64,000 nt of DNA from Undibacterium paludis (lineage in GTDB: Bacteria; Pseudomonadota; Gammaproteobacteria; Burkholderiales; Burkholderiaceae_D): the NCBI RefSeq assembly GCF_022568815.1, contig NZ_JAKZHX010000008.1, positions 1 through 64,000 on the forward strand. The letters run 5' to 3'. This document shows positions 51,032 to 62,423 of this stretch, one piece after another (the stretch's first letter is position 1; each line of letters starts with the position of its first letter). The position numbers and the translations under genes are program-made. A model generated the notes under the pieces. The model searched no databases. It was given only the letters and a program-made list of their open reading frames with translations, and was not told where the DNA came from.

Positions 51032-52444
51032 TCAGGCAATTCTCGCCGGTACTGCTTTGCCCAACTGATACCAGTCGACCTTGCGGGTCACTACCATGAT
51101 GGCTGACAGCACAGCGAACAGCAGTATGCTGCCCATGACCAGGGCATTGCTTTCTGACTGCAGCAGACCAAACAGGATGCCGTACAGCACAGTCAGTGCA
51201 CCGCCAAAACCAAAACCGCGTTTCCAGTCACGCAAGACGTGGGACAGGTAAAAACCGATCAGGACGATGCAGGCGACACTGGCGCTGAGATAAGCCAGCA
51301 CGAAGCTGATTTTTTCCGACAGGCTGACCAGCAGCAAGAAGAAGATTGCCATTGCCAGCCCGACCAACAGATATTGGATGGGATGTATCGGCAATTGCTT
51401 GAGCACTTCAAACAGGAAGAAGGCTGCAAAAGTCAGGGCGACAAACATCAGACCATACTTTACTGCACGGTCCGCCTGTGAGTAGATATTGACCGGTTCG
51501 ATGAAAGATACATTGAAGGTATCGATGGACGTGGGAACTGCACCGGCATCCTCTGTCGAGCTGCTTGCTGACGTCATACGGACTGCATGGCCGGCAGATT
51601 CAAGGCTGTTGAATTGCTGCTGTGCATTGCTGGACAGGGCAGAGATATTCCAGTTGGCGCTGAAGCCGGACTCATTTCTTACCCGGCCTTTGGGGGAGGG
51701 CAGGAAGCGGCCGCCATACTGCGGATGCGGCCAGCTTGATGAGAGGGTCACCTGGTTATTTTTGGCAATGGGGACAAAGCTCAGCTTTTCTATACCGTCA
51801 AGCAAGAGATCAAGCTTGAATTTGACCGTACTGGCTGCCGTCAGCTGCAAACCGTCAATATTGGCATGGATGCCATGTGTGAAGGCGCTCAACTGGCTGC
51901 CCTGCCTGAATTCAAACACCTGCTCATTCCACTTCAGTTTGGGGAAATTCTGCAAGCCTCGTGTATCGCTCAGACCCATGGTGATATAAGGGGTTTCAGT
52001 CAGGCTGACTGCGGACTTGGTCTTGTCTTTTGATACCAGGCTGGCCAGGACCGGTAAATTGAAATCGCCCGAGATGGTGTGCTCACCGGTATACACCAGT
52101 ACCTGATGGATGCCGCGGTAGCGCTGGTCAGTACTGACTTTGCCGACTACCTGCATTTCGTTTGGATAAACAAAATGTTCTTTGCTTGCCGACATCTGGC
52201 GATGCATGACTTTCTGAGTAGTGGCGTCGACGCTGTCTTCTTCCCAGGTTTCGGTATAGGGGATGACAAGTACCGGGCCGACAATCATCTGCTCGCTGAC
52301 AGAGTCGGCAGTAATGCTGCGCACGGCTTCGTCGCGATAGCGCATGCGTTCCCAGATGGTGGACTGTATCATCGTCAGCGGCACATAAATGAATATCGCC
52401 AGCAGGCCGATGAGAAAGATTTTAAAAAACAGACTTTTTTGCAT
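51032..52444 (-). CDS. creD: Cell envelope integrity protein CreD
   Basis: 470 residues from the ATG at 52444, which has GGAG seven bases upstream. One N-terminal membrane helix, a large periplasmic region with YRGIHQVLVYTGEHTISGDF, then several C-terminal helices (LFEVLKQLPIHPIQYLLVGLAMAIFFLLLVSLSE region), the standard CreD architecture. CreD is the main target of CreBC and contributes to envelope stress and beta-lactam responses. It lies 114 bases after creC; this spacer has several TCAC motifs but no clean TTCAC-N6-TTCAC box. Confidence 0.94.
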   Translation of the reverse strand: MQKSLFFKIFLIGLLAIFIYVPLTMIQSTIWERMRYRDEAVRSITADSVSEQMIVGPVLVIPYTETWEEDSVDATTQKVMHRQMSASKEHFVYPNEMQVVGKVSTDQRYRGIHQVLVYTGEHTISGDFNLPVLASLVSKDKTKSAVSLTETPYITMGLSDTRGLQNFPKLKWNEQVFEFRQGSQLSAFTHGIHANIDGLQLTAASTVKFKLDLLLDGIEKLSFVPIAKNNQVTLSSSWPHPQYGGRFLPSPKGRVRNESGFSANWNISALSSNAQQQFNSLESAGHAVRMTSASSSTEDAGAVPTSIDTFNVSFIEPVNIYSQADRAVKYGLMFVALTFAAFFLFEVLKQLPIHPIQYLLVGLAMAIFFLLLVSLSEKISFVLAYLSASVACIVLIGFYLSHVLRDWKRGFGFGGALTVLYGILFGLLQSESNALVMGSILLFAVLSAIMVVTRKVDWYQLGKAVPARIA

Positions 52445-52558
52445 GACGGACTCCAAGACAGGTTCCAATTAAGGCGAAGCCTGTAATGTAAAAAAGTAAT
52501 GTGCAGTGACGATGTGTTCTGTGTGAAGTGACTGTGTTTTGTGATGCAAATTTCTGGT

Positions 52559-54001
52559 TTAATCTTGCAAAGGCAGACAGAGCCTGGCCCTGGTTCCACC
52601 CTGGGGCAGGCTTTCTACACTGATGCTCCCACCATGCAACATCGCCACTTCACGGACAAAGGGCAGGCCCAGGCCCGTGCTTTTGGCTGCGCTGGGGCGG
52701 GGTAGGGAATAGAAACGGTCGAAGATTTTATCGCGGGCATATTCCGGGATGCCGGGACCCTGGTCAGTGATGGAGATGCATAGTTGTTGCGTACCCTTGT
52801 CGATGTCGATGAGTTCTCCTGTCATTTGTATGGTGCCGCCATCCGGGCTGAAGTCGATGGCATTGTCCAGCAGGTTACCCAGGGCCTGACGTAATAACAG
52901 GTTGTCGCCGCTGACTTTGTAATGATGGCCGCTGGCAATGTTCAATATCAGTGATTTGCCAGGCAAGCGGGTTTGTACATCATTGCCTGCCTGTTGCAGC
53001 AATTGATTGATGTCAACCTGTTGTGCGTGTTCCAGGTTCTGCTGTTTTTCCAGCTTGACAAGAGCCAGCAGCTTGTCGATGAGCTGCCGCTGACGCTGGT
53101 TTTGCTCAAGGATATTGTTGAGAAAACGCTGCCTGTCGGCAGCGGGCATGTCTTCCCGCATGAGCTCGGCCGAGCCCTGTATGGAGGCAATAGGGCTCTT
53201 CAACTCATGGGTCAGGGTATGCATCAGTTGTTCTACATACTGCTTGCCTTCAAGCTTGTCGCGCATGGATTCCAGCGCACGGCCCAGTGCGCCTATCTCA
53301 TTGTTGCCTAGTGCAGGCAGGCTGGTCTTTTCACCGTTTTCCACACTGCTGGCATAGTGCTGCAATTTGCGCAGTGCCTGGTTCAGCCACCAGGAGAAGG
53401 CGATACCTATCAGCAGCGAACCGAACAGCGCCCAGGCGCTGCGCTGCAGGATCTTGCGCTGGCTGCGATAAACGAAGGGGTTGATGGTGGCGATCGGTTT
53501 GGCAACTGTCAGTGAGCCGATGATGCGGCCATGATCCATGAGAGGGGCTGCCACATGCATGACACTGCTGGCTTCGTCAGCGGCGTCATTGCGGGTACTG
53601 CGTGCACCGTATTTGCCTTGCAGGGTCAGGTAGACATCATTCCAGCGCGAATAGTCTTTGCCGACATCCTGGCCTTCGCTGTCGAAGATGACGATGCCTT
53701 TGGTATCGGTTATGTAGATGCGGTAATCAAGACGGGTCTTGCGTATGCCGCTGATGTTGGCATCTATGCTACGCTGGGCAAAATTCTGCATGCGTTTCAT
53801 CAATGCACTGTCAGACACATTGCCGGCGGCCACGTCTTCCGCTACCAGGGTGGCCAGCATCTGCGCCGTATCCAGCAAGGTGTCTTCCAGTGTGGCGCGC
53901 ACGCCGGGTTTGATTTCTTCGACCACGACGTTGAGTATCAGCCAGGACGTCAGCCCCAGCACCAGAAAATAGCCTAGCAGTATGCGCAGGCCTATCTTCA
54001 T
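52559..54001 (-). CDS. creC: Two-component sensor kinase CreC
   Basis: 480 residues. Two membrane helices flank a periplasmic sensor (about 30-190, with YRIYITDTKGIVIFDSEG, a Cache-like fold), then a HAMP linker, the phospho-acceptor block LTHELKSPIASIQG (His about 268) and an ATPase domain with N, G1 and G2 boxes (GNLLDNAIDFS, DQGPGIP, KSTGLGLPFV). Its start overlaps the creB stop by four bases. It phosphorylates CreB; the signal is thought to relate to cell-wall stress or metabolic state. Confidence 0.94.
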   Translation of the reverse strand: MKIGLRILLGYFLVLGLTSWLILNVVVEEIKPGVRATLEDTLLDTAQMLATLVAEDVAAGNVSDSALMKRMQNFAQRSIDANISGIRKTRLDYRIYITDTKGIVIFDSEGQDVGKDYSRWNDVYLTLQGKYGARSTRNDAADEASSVMHVAAPLMDHGRIIGSLTVAKPIATINPFVYRSQRKILQRSAWALFGSLLIGIAFSWWLNQALRKLQHYASSVENGEKTSLPALGNNEIGALGRALESMRDKLEGKQYVEQLMHTLTHELKSPIASIQGSAELMREDMPAADRQRFLNNILEQNQRQRQLIDKLLALVKLEKQQNLEHAQQVDINQLLQQAGNDVQTRLPGKSLILNIASGHHYKVSGDNLLLRQALGNLLDNAIDFSPDGGTIQMTGELIDIDKGTQQLCISITDQGPGIPEYARDKIFDRFYSLPRPSAAKSTGLGLPFVREVAMLHGGSISVESLPQGGTRARLCLPLQD

Positions 54002-54723
54002 GTCGGTGACCAGCTGTAACCCATGCCTCGGTGGGTTTGTATGCCTTCGTCTTCGCTTTGCCCGCTGTCTTCTGTCGTGGCGGCTGTTGTCGCTGCCAGC
54101 CGTGCCTGGCGCAATTTGGCGCGCAGGGATTTGATGTGGGCATCGACAGTACGGTCCAGGGTATCGGGGGCGTTGATCCAGACCAGTTCCATCAATTGTG
54201 CACGTGAAAACAATTGCCCCGGTCTTTCCATCAGGGTTTTCAGCAGCAGGTATTCATACCGTGTCAGGTTTAATGTCTGACCATGGGCCAGTATGCGCGC
54301 TTCCTGCTGGCGCAGTTCAAAACGTGCGACAGCTGTTTCGGCCCTGGCTTGCGGGCCGGCCTGGCGTCGCAGGATGGCGCGTATGCGCGCCACCACTTCG
54401 CGTGGTGAAAATGGTTTGGTGACATAATCGTCTGCACCGATTTCGAGGCCGACGATGCGGTCTATTTCATCGTTGCGCGCTGTCAGGAACAACACCGGTA
54501 TATCAGTGAACTGGCGCAACTGACGGCAGACATCAAAGCCACTGATGTCGGGCAGACCGATGTCGAGCACGACCAGTGCAGGGGCCATGCCGCCACGAAC
54601 CAGATTCAGCGCTTCTTGCCCCAGTGTAATGTGATGCGGAGCGAAACCGTCTGTAGACAGGGCATAGGCCAGGTTTTCTGCGATGCTGATTTCATCTTCG
54701 ACGATCAGTATGGATTTTTGCAT
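53998..54723 (-). CDS. creB: Response regulator CreB (OmpR/PhoB family)
   Basis: 241 residues from the ATG at 54723. Receiver domain with ILIVEDE, phospho-acceptor Asp in VVLDIGLPDISGFD, and Lys in DDYVTKPFSPREV; C-terminal winged helix with YEYLLLKTLMERPGQLFSR. The order creB-creC-creD and the sequences match the E. coli system, though creA is absent. A linker between winged-helix segments near the C-terminus is Ala/Thr-rich. Confidence 0.93.
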   Translation of the reverse strand: MQKSILIVEDEISIAENLAYALSTDGFAPHHITLGQEALNLVRGGMAPALVVLDIGLPDISGFDVCRQLRQFTDIPVLFLTARNDEIDRIVGLEIGADDYVTKPFSPREVVARIRAILRRQAGPQARAETAVARFELRQQEARILAHGQTLNLTRYEYLLLKTLMERPGQLFSRAQLMELVWINAPDTLDRTVDAHIKSLRAKLRQARLAATTAATTEDSGQSEDEGIQTHRGMGYSWSPT

Positions 54724-54759
54724 GCAGGGGGAATATACAGTGAGGGAGGGCATGCCGGG

Positions 54760-54787
54760 CAGGCTGCAAAAGAATGAATGCAGCCTG
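54760..54787. terminator. Hairpin between cdd and creB
   Basis: CAGGCTGCA (54760-54768) pairs perfectly with TGCAGCCTG (54779-54787). It lies downstream of cdd and upstream of creB. There is no T-run; a weak terminator for cdd or a transcript-processing structure. Confidence 0.5.
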
Positions 54788-54797
54788 ACAAGCAGAT

Positions 54798-56723
<1,926 letters not shown>

Positions 56724-57034
56724 CGGTGTTCATCGCCAATACTGTCCTGCACGGCACCGGGTTTCAGTTCAGATGCAGTTTGCGCAGACGCCATTCAATG
56801 ACAAAACCGAGCAGACCGCAGGCGAACAATACAGCGCCCAGAAATTCCAGAACAGGAAGAGGAACATTCCGGATGTTGCTGGAATATATGCACTTTACCG
56901 ACCTGACTCCTGATAACAGGCTGCAAACAGCAGGCGCTTGCTCAACTATCTTGATAACAGGGCTTGTAATTCTCTTATCCGTGGTACATAACTAGGATAC
57001 AGGGATGATTTTCCTGTTTTCGCTTTGGAGTAAT
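56724..57034. other. Intergenic region
   Basis: 311 bases between the GGDEF gene and the DUF5610 gene. Short open frames exist on both strands but none has a convincing start and composition. On the minus strand a start-less frame ends in a membrane helix plus Arg/Lys tail (see rejected list). The DUF5610 promoter probably lies in 56940-57020 (TTGTAATTCTCTTATCC region). Confidence 0.4.
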
Positions 57035-57691
57035 ATGATGAGTTTAGGAATTTCTGCGCAGGACCTGTATGTCCGGGCTTACCAGACCGCCCAAACCAAA
57101 ACCCCAAAATCCGGCGACAAAACGGTGGAAGACGAATTGTCGCAGGCCCAGGCCAGCACGCCAGACAGCACCACGGTCAGCCTGGACAGCGGCAAGAATG
57201 ACACCGTGGTCTATGCTGATCCACGCCTGAACAAGACGGCTGCCCCTGATTTGCAGGCTCTGCTGGAAGAGTCGGATCGCAAGGCGCAGGAAATCATCAA
57301 CCTGATCAAGCCCCTGGTTGAACAGCAAGGTCTGGATATTGCCAAGGTTGCCAGCGGGCAGCAAAAAATTTCCGCCAGCCCTGAGGCCATCAAGGCGGCG
57401 CAGGCAGCAATTGCCGAAGGGGGTGAATTCAGCGTGCAAAAGACCGCTGAACGCATACTGAGTTTTGCCAAGGCAGCGATAGGGGATGACCCGTCCAAAC
57501 TGGACAAGATCACGGCAGCAGTGGAGCAAGGCTTCAAGGAAGCGGCAGATGTTCTCGGCGGCAGCTTGCCCGACATCAGCAAGCAAACCCTGGATGCGAT
57601 ACATACCGAACTTTCGCGCTGGAAATCTGAAGGCATACCTGCCGGGGACACCGTGAGTCTGGCGAAAACCTCGACGCAGAAGGCGGCTTGA
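57035..57691 (+). CDS. DUF5610 domain protein
   Basis: 218 residues. GGAG at 57027-57030 serves either of two adjacent ATGs (57035 or 57038; the second has better spacing). A polar first 60 residues precede a helical body with ALLEESDRKAQEIINLIKPL and the C-terminal block VEQGFKEAADVLGGSLPDIS, which is typical of DUF5610. No signal peptide, so probably cytoplasmic or non-classically exported. Function unknown. Confidence 0.75.
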   Translation: MMSLGISAQDLYVRAYQTAQTKTPKSGDKTVEDELSQAQASTPDSTTVSLDSGKNDTVVYADPRLNKTAAPDLQALLEESDRKAQEIINLIKPLVEQQGLDIAKVASGQQKISASPEAIKAAQAAIAEGGEFSVQKTAERILSFAKAAIGDDPSKLDKITAAVEQGFKEAADVLGGSLPDISKQTLDAIHTELSRWKSEGIPAGDTVSLAKTSTQKAA

Positions 57692-57853
57692 AGCCCCCAA
57701 AGCAGGCCAGGTGCATCATCGTATTGAAATCACATGCTTGTTCAGGCTGGGAGCCATGTGTGCGTTGCACCTTGAGAACTGCTGTCGTTGAGCGCATCAA
57801 ATGTTTTGTGGATTGCAAACACACATATATAAATTAAACCCAGGGCCTCAAAA

Positions 57854-58003
57854 CCGTCATGCCGGACTTGATCCGGCATCCAGCGACTTTGTTTGCATGC
57901 TGATGCAGTCAGCCTTGTACAGAATCGCGACATTGCTTTATTCAGGTAAAAAAACAGTAAAGCATCAATGATGCTGGAGGCCAGATCGAGTCTGACATGA
58001 CGG
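57854..58003. repeat. MITE/REPIN-like inverted-repeat element
   Basis: Two imperfect inverted repeats of about 34 bases, 57854-57887 (beginning CCGTCATGCCGGACTTGATC) and 57970-58003 (complement beginning CCGTCATGTCAGACTCGATC), enclose about 80 bases of AT-rich spacer. The left repeat belongs to a motif that is widely dispersed between proteobacterial genes. The 452-base gap 57692-58143 holds this element and a terminator, and no gene. Confidence 0.7.
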
Positions 58004-58080
58004 TTGGGGGGGATTACTGGCGATGCTTGTTGCTGCATTTTGTGCAGCACATCGATGAGCATGAGGTGATGGCTCAACGT

Positions 58081-58117
58081 AAAAAAAGCCCGCTATAGTT
58101 TCCTATAACGGGCTTTT
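58081..58117 (-). terminator. Terminator of the salvage operon
   Basis: AAAAAAAGCCCGCTATAG, loop, CTATAACGGGCTTTT: a stem of about 13 pairs with one mismatch and A/T tracts on both sides. It lies just downstream of the 2OG oxygenase gene, the last gene of the minus-strand salvage unit. Confidence 0.88.
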
Positions 58118-58143
58118 CACTTACAGAACCGAACCGTAAAAAC

Positions 58144-58986
58144 TTACTTCTTCACACCCAGTTCACGCAAACGTTCTTGCAGATAACTGCCAGAGGTATG
58201 ACGCTCGGACAGCACCACGTCTGGACGTGGATGCAGGAACAGTGGCAAAGAGATGCGGGATTTCTTTGCTTCTTCGCCTGTCGGGTTCAGCACGCGGTGT
58301 ATTGTCGATGGGTAATAGCCTTGCGATGCTTCGTCCAGCATGTCGCCAATGTTGACGATGAGCATGCCAAAGTCACAAGGTACATTATGCCAGCCGCCAT
58401 CTTTGCCCAATACCTGCAGGCCAGCCTGGGTTGCGGCTGGCAGTACTGTCAGCAGATTGATGTCGCCGTGAGCTGCTGCACGTACGGCGTCTGGCTCCTC
58501 ATCGCCGCGCAGTGGCGGATAATGCAGCACGCGCAAGAGGGTCAGGTCGCTGTCGGTGATCATGTCAGACAATGGCATGGAATACTTGGCCTTGATCTCG
58601 GCAGGTGTATGGTCTTCTACCCATTGCAACAATTCCATGGCCAGGTTTGAGCCTTCGTCATAGTATTGACGTGCTGTATCTGACACTTCAGACGGGTAAC
58701 GGCCCCAGGGGTAGATATGGTAAAACTCCTTGAGGTCACGTTTGGTCTGGCCCTTGGCCGTTTCCGAGACACTGGGCGAGAAATAGCCATCCATCTTCTC
58801 GCGGTCGAAATCGTACTTGTTCTTCGCATCGGTCTGGAAGAAGTCATACCATTCTTTGTAAATGGTTTCCAGCATGGTTTGCGACAAAGGATGATTGGTC
58901 AAGACACCAAAGCCGGTGCGATGCAGGCTTTCAGTGAATTTTTTCGCAGCGTCGGGTGCGCGGTAATCAACTGGTTCGATAATCAT
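58144..58986 (-). CDS. Isopenicillin N synthase-family 2OG-Fe(II) oxygenase
   Basis: 280 residues. The iron ligands His and Asp are in AHGDINLLTV and the second His in STIHRVLNP, with RISLPLF giving the 2-oxoglutarate-binding Arg/Ser. The N-terminal DIOX_N-like part (KFTESLHRTGFGVLTNHPLS) is present. Substrate unknown. It follows the nucleoside hydrolase by 12 bases, so an oxygenase acting on a base or ribosyl compound (compare xanthine or thymine dioxygenases in fungi) is conceivable but unproven. Confidence 0.88.
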   Translation of the reverse strand: MIIEPVDYRAPDAAKKFTESLHRTGFGVLTNHPLSQTMLETIYKEWYDFFQTDAKNKYDFDREKMDGYFSPSVSETAKGQTKRDLKEFYHIYPWGRYPSEVSDTARQYYDEGSNLAMELLQWVEDHTPAEIKAKYSMPLSDMITDSDLTLLRVLHYPPLRGDEEPDAVRAAAHGDINLLTVLPAATQAGLQVLGKDGGWHNVPCDFGMLIVNIGDMLDEASQGYYPSTIHRVLNPTGEEAKKSRISLPLFLHPRPDVVLSERHTSGSYLQERLRELGVKK

Positions 58987-58998
58987 GATGATTCCTCC

Positions 58999-59997
58999 TT
59001 AGATGCTCAGTGGCGCCTGCAACCAGTCAGAAGACAGCGTTGCATCGATCAATTGTTTGCATGCCTCGGCATCAACCTTCATGCAGACACGGGTTTCGGG
59101 CCTGCTGGCTTCCCAACCTGGCTGTGGATAAGGGATAGGCAGTTTTGCCATCATGGTCTGACCATTGCCGATGCCTTCTTTGGCAACACGTACCCGGCCA
59201 GAGTTGGTCTCGAAAATCTGCGGCGCCACCAGCCAGACAAATGCGAGTACATCATGGCCATAGCAGGCGTGACCGAGGTCAGGGCGTATGCTCTGGTAGA
59301 AATTGGCATAAAAGTTAACGGCGTGTGACAGGGTATCCATTGCCACGTGCTTGTGTTTTGCTGCCAGGCTGGCAAAGAAGGTTGCTGGCAACACTACGCG
59401 GTGAGTGACGTCCAGGCCTACCATGGTCAGATCCCAGCCGGCGGTGAAGACCAGGTCGGCTGCGTCTGGGTCATTCCAGACATTCGCTTCTGCTACGGGG
59501 GAGACATTACCTGGTTCATCGACCGTACCAGCCATCAACACAACCTGCTTCAGCAGTTTTGGCAATTGCGGTTCCATCTTCAGGGCCAAACCCAGGTTGC
59601 CCAAGGGGCCAACGGCAACCAGAGTGATTTCACCCGGATGCTGACGTGCCATCTTGACGATGAATTCAGCCGCGCTTTCGACTTCTGCCTTGCCACCGAC
59701 TTCAATACGGCTGTTGAGGTTACCCAAACCGTCAGCACCGTGGATAAAGTCAGGCGGCGTACCGGCAGCCTTGGCAAAAGGTACTGGCACACCCTGGGCG
59801 ACAGGGATGGATCGACCGGCAATGCGCGTCAGGTACAGGGCATTGATTGTTGCCTGCTCAACATAGACGTTACCAAAGGTTGTGGTAATGCCAACCATGT
59901 CGATACCAGGATGCGCCAGTGCAAAGTACAAGGCCATTGCATCATCGACGCCTGGATCCGTATCAAAGATGACTTTATGTTTTGCTGTTGTTGACAT
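58999..59997 (-). CDS. Nucleoside hydrolase (inosine-uridine preferring type)
   Basis: 332 residues from the ATG at 59997 with GGAGAG upstream. The calcium-binding FDTDPGVDDAMAL near the N-terminus, GPLGNLGLAL, and the C-terminal CYGHDVLAFVW block define the family. It splits ribonucleosides to base and ribose. It lies between the oxygenase and the nucleoside ABC importer, all in one direction, which supports a salvage role. Substrate preference (purine or pyrimidine) is not readable here. Confidence 0.93.
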   Translation of the reverse strand: MSTTAKHKVIFDTDPGVDDAMALYFALAHPGIDMVGITTTFGNVYVEQATINALYLTRIAGRSIPVAQGVPVPFAKAAGTPPDFIHGADGLGNLNSRIEVGGKAEVESAAEFIVKMARQHPGEITLVAVGPLGNLGLALKMEPQLPKLLKQVVLMAGTVDEPGNVSPVAEANVWNDPDAADLVFTAGWDLTMVGLDVTHRVVLPATFFASLAAKHKHVAMDTLSHAVNFYANFYQSIRPDLGHACYGHDVLAFVWLVAPQIFETNSGRVRVAKEGIGNGQTMMAKLPIPYPQPGWEASRPETRVCMKVDAEACKQLIDATLSSDWLQAPLSI

Positions 59998-60108
59998 GTG
60001 GATGCTCTCCAAAATTACACCGGCTGGCCATTGGGCAGAACCCAGTCGCGATGTGAATTGTTGCAGTTGACCCGGTTCAAGGAGGTCGAAATTCTTTTGT
60101 ATTGCTTT

Positions 60109-60295
60109 AAGACCGAAAAGCTCACCACAGAGTCACAGAGAAGAGCATGAGGAAAAACCGAGGAGCTTCCAAATACGTAGGTTGGGCTGGTAAACCGTAG
60201 CCAGCGTGGCCCGGCCCAACCTACGAGAAGCCAACACTCCGGTTTCTCCATCGCTTTTCTCTGTGGCCCTCTGTGTCTCTGTGTTGAAAGGTCTT
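60109..60295. repeat. Nested inverted-repeat element (hairpin of ~185 bases)
   Basis: The spacer between the importer and hydrolase genes is a long imperfect palindrome. Outer arms: AAGACC...CCACAGAGTCACAGAGAA (60109-60142) and TTCTCTGTGGCC...GTCTT (60257-60295). Middle arms share a CCGAGGAG/CTCCGG core. Inner arms: CGTAGGTTGGGCTGG (60176-60190) and CGGCCCAACCTACG (60212-60225). Such elements are dispersed in many proteobacterial genomes. Transcribed, it would fold into a long cruciform or RNA hairpin. Confidence 0.75.
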
Positions 60296-60306
60296 AATTC
60301 ATTAAC

Positions 60307-61278
60307 TTACCGTGACTTCACAAACGGCTGACCAATTGCTTTCGGGGCGACGGACTTTGCCATCAAGCCTGCCAGTACAATCACGGTCACGACGTAAGGA
60401 ATCATCTGTATCAACGAGCCTGGCACCTTGCCGATGACGGGGAAGACCACGCCTTCAATTTGCACTTGCAAGGCAGCAAAGAAACCAAACATCAGGCAGC
60501 CCATCGCTGTATAGATGGGGCGCCAGTTACCGAATACCAGGGCCGTCAATGCCAGGTAACCATTACCGGCCGACATGTCACGCAGGAAAAAGCCGCTCTG
60601 CACGATAGACAGATAAGCACCGGAGAAAGAGCACAGCACACCAGCACACAGCATCGCCATGAAGCGGGTGCGTTCTACATTGATACCGGCTGCATCGGCT
60701 GCGTGCGGGTTTTCACCAACGGCGCGCAGGCGCAGGCCAAAGCGAGTGTGGTACACAACCCAGTGCACCAGCGGTATCAGGGCAAAGGCCAGGTAGACGA
60801 GAATACTGTGGCCGCCGATCAGCTTGGTATATACCCAGCCAAGAAAGGGTACGCTGGCGATGGCTTGCGAGCCCGGCAATACGATGTCAAACAGGCGTGC
60901 TTCACCGAGGTCAGGCGTACGACCACCCTGCTGGAAAAAGTACTGGGCAACCACAAAAGTCAAACCGCTGAGGGCGATGTTGATGGCGATACCGGCGACC
61001 AACTGGTTGCCTTTTTGCGTGATACTGACAAAGCCTTGCAACAGGGCGATGGCGACCGAAATACCCACACCGGCGAGTATGCCCAGCCAGGGGTTCTTGG
61101 TCACAAAGGCAACCGCAGCAGAAACAAAGGCAGCGGCCAGCATCTTGCCTTCGAGCGCCAGGTCAACCACGCCGCTGCGCTCAGCAAACAGGCCGGCCAT
61201 GGCGGCAAACATCAGTACCGGTGCATTGCGTATGGTCGATACCAGGATGCTGGAAAATTGAAAATCATCAAACATCAT
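60307..61278 (-). CDS. Nucleoside ABC transporter permease (second)
   Basis: 323 residues with about nine membrane helices. RSGVVDLALEGKMLAAAF at residues 30-50 and NPHAADAAGINVERTRF in the cytoplasmic coupling loop are typical of the inner-membrane permeases of nucleoside importers such as YufQ/NupQ. Its start overlaps the other permease gene by four bases. The substrate assignment comes from family and from the adjacent nucleoside hydrolase. Confidence 0.92.
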   Translation of the reverse strand: MMFDDFQFSSILVSTIRNAPVLMFAAMAGLFAERSGVVDLALEGKMLAAAFVSAAVAFVTKNPWLGILAGVGISVAIALLQGFVSITQKGNQLVAGIAINIALSGLTFVVAQYFFQQGGRTPDLGEARLFDIVLPGSQAIASVPFLGWVYTKLIGGHSILVYLAFALIPLVHWVVYHTRFGLRLRAVGENPHAADAAGINVERTRFMAMLCAGVLCSFSGAYLSIVQSGFFLRDMSAGNGYLALTALVFGNWRPIYTAMGCLMFGFFAALQVQIEGVVFPVIGKVPGSLIQMIPYVVTVIVLAGLMAKSVAPKAIGQPFVKSR

Positions 61279-62357
61279 TTTTCCTTACGCTTGAACAGGG
61301 CAGACAGGGCAGGGGCATACAGGTTTTCCATCGCACCACAGAACAGGATGATCAGTCCCTGGATAAAGATAAAAGTCTCGGTAGGGATATTCGGTTTTTC
61401 CAGCGACAGATCAAAGCCGCCCTGTATCAGGGCGCCAAACAGTATCGATGACAACAGAATGCCAACCGGATGCTGGCGTCCCATCAGCGCAATCGCGATA
61501 CCGATGAAGCCGGCGCCGGCCGGGAAGTTCAGGTTCAGGTAATGGGTTGAACCCATGACAGAATTGACCGCTGCCAGACCTGCCAGTGCGCCGGATATCA
61601 TCATGGTCACGATGATGGTCTTGCTGATGGAGATACCGGCATAATGCGCCGCATGCTGGTTCAGGCCTGTGGCGCGCAGCTGGTAACCCCAGGTGGTGCG
61701 CCATACCATTACGCCATAAATCACCAGCGCCAGCAGGGCCAGCACAAAGCTGATGTTGAGTGGCGTTTCACCTAAAATGGGGAAGAGGCCATTGAGCTTG
61801 GGCAGCCAGGCGGCATCGGCAAATACGCGGCTGGCCGTATTTTGCTGGCCAGCCGGTATCATGAAGCTGACGATGAGGTAATTCATCAGGCTGGCAGAAA
61901 TGAAGTTGAACATGATGGTGGTCACCACCACATGGCTGCCACGTTTGGCTTGCAGGTAGCCGGGCAAAAAGGCCCAGGCTGCGCCAAACACGGCAGCACC
62001 GAGCATCGCCAGCGGTATCAGCAGCCAGCCCGGCAGGCTGGAGTCCAGCCACAGCAACACCAGGGTCAGGCCTAGGCCACCCAGATACATCTGGCCTTCG
62101 CTGCCGATATTGAACAGGCCGGCCTGCATTGCTACCGATACGGACAGGCCGGTGAAGATGAAGGTCGCTGCATAGAACAGGGTATAACCGAGGCCCTCAG
62201 GATTGAGGACCGCCGAATTGACCAGGATGCTCAGGGACTCCACCGGGCTTTCACCCAATAGATAAATCACACCCGCCGCGACCAGTAAGGCGGAGAACAG
62301 GTTTAACAGCGGCAGGGCAAATGCAGTGGCCCAGCGTGGGAGGTCGGCTTGATTCAT
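61275..62357 (-). CDS. Nucleoside ABC transporter permease (first)
   Basis: 360 residues with about ten helices. GLFNIGSEGQMYLGGLGL is the family hallmark, and the coupling-loop block LRATGLNQHAAHYAGISISK parallels the one in the other permease. Paired with it as the heterodimeric membrane part of a YufP/YufQ-like importer. It follows the ATPase gene by 66 bases. Confidence 0.93.
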   Translation of the reverse strand: MNQADLPRWATAFALPLLNLFSALLVAAGVIYLLGESPVESLSILVNSAVLNPEGLGYTLFYAATFIFTGLSVSVAMQAGLFNIGSEGQMYLGGLGLTLVLLWLDSSLPGWLLIPLAMLGAAVFGAAWAFLPGYLQAKRGSHVVVTTIMFNFISASLMNYLIVSFMIPAGQQNTASRVFADAAWLPKLNGLFPILGETPLNISFVLALLALVIYGVMVWRTTWGYQLRATGLNQHAAHYAGISISKTIIVTMMISGALAGLAAVNSVMGSTHYLNLNFPAGAGFIGIAIALMGRQHPVGILLSSILFGALIQGGFDLSLEKPNIPTETFIFIQGLIILFCGAMENLYAPALSALFKRKEK

Positions 62358-62423
62358 TGTGGTCTGTTCGCTTGTCTGTGTTCAGTTTGCTCTGCTATGC
62401 TTTTTTGATATGTTCAGTGCGGA

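Noticed and set aside
52469..52558. Several TCAC motifs upstream of creD as a possible CreB box
   Set aside because: The spacing does not match the known TTCAC-N6-TTCAC direct repeat.
56764..56991. Minus-strand open frame ending in VPLP, a membrane helix and an Arg/Lys tail, like a PEP-CTERM sorting signal
   Set aside because: There is no start codon in the frame and no signal peptide; at most a degraded fragment.
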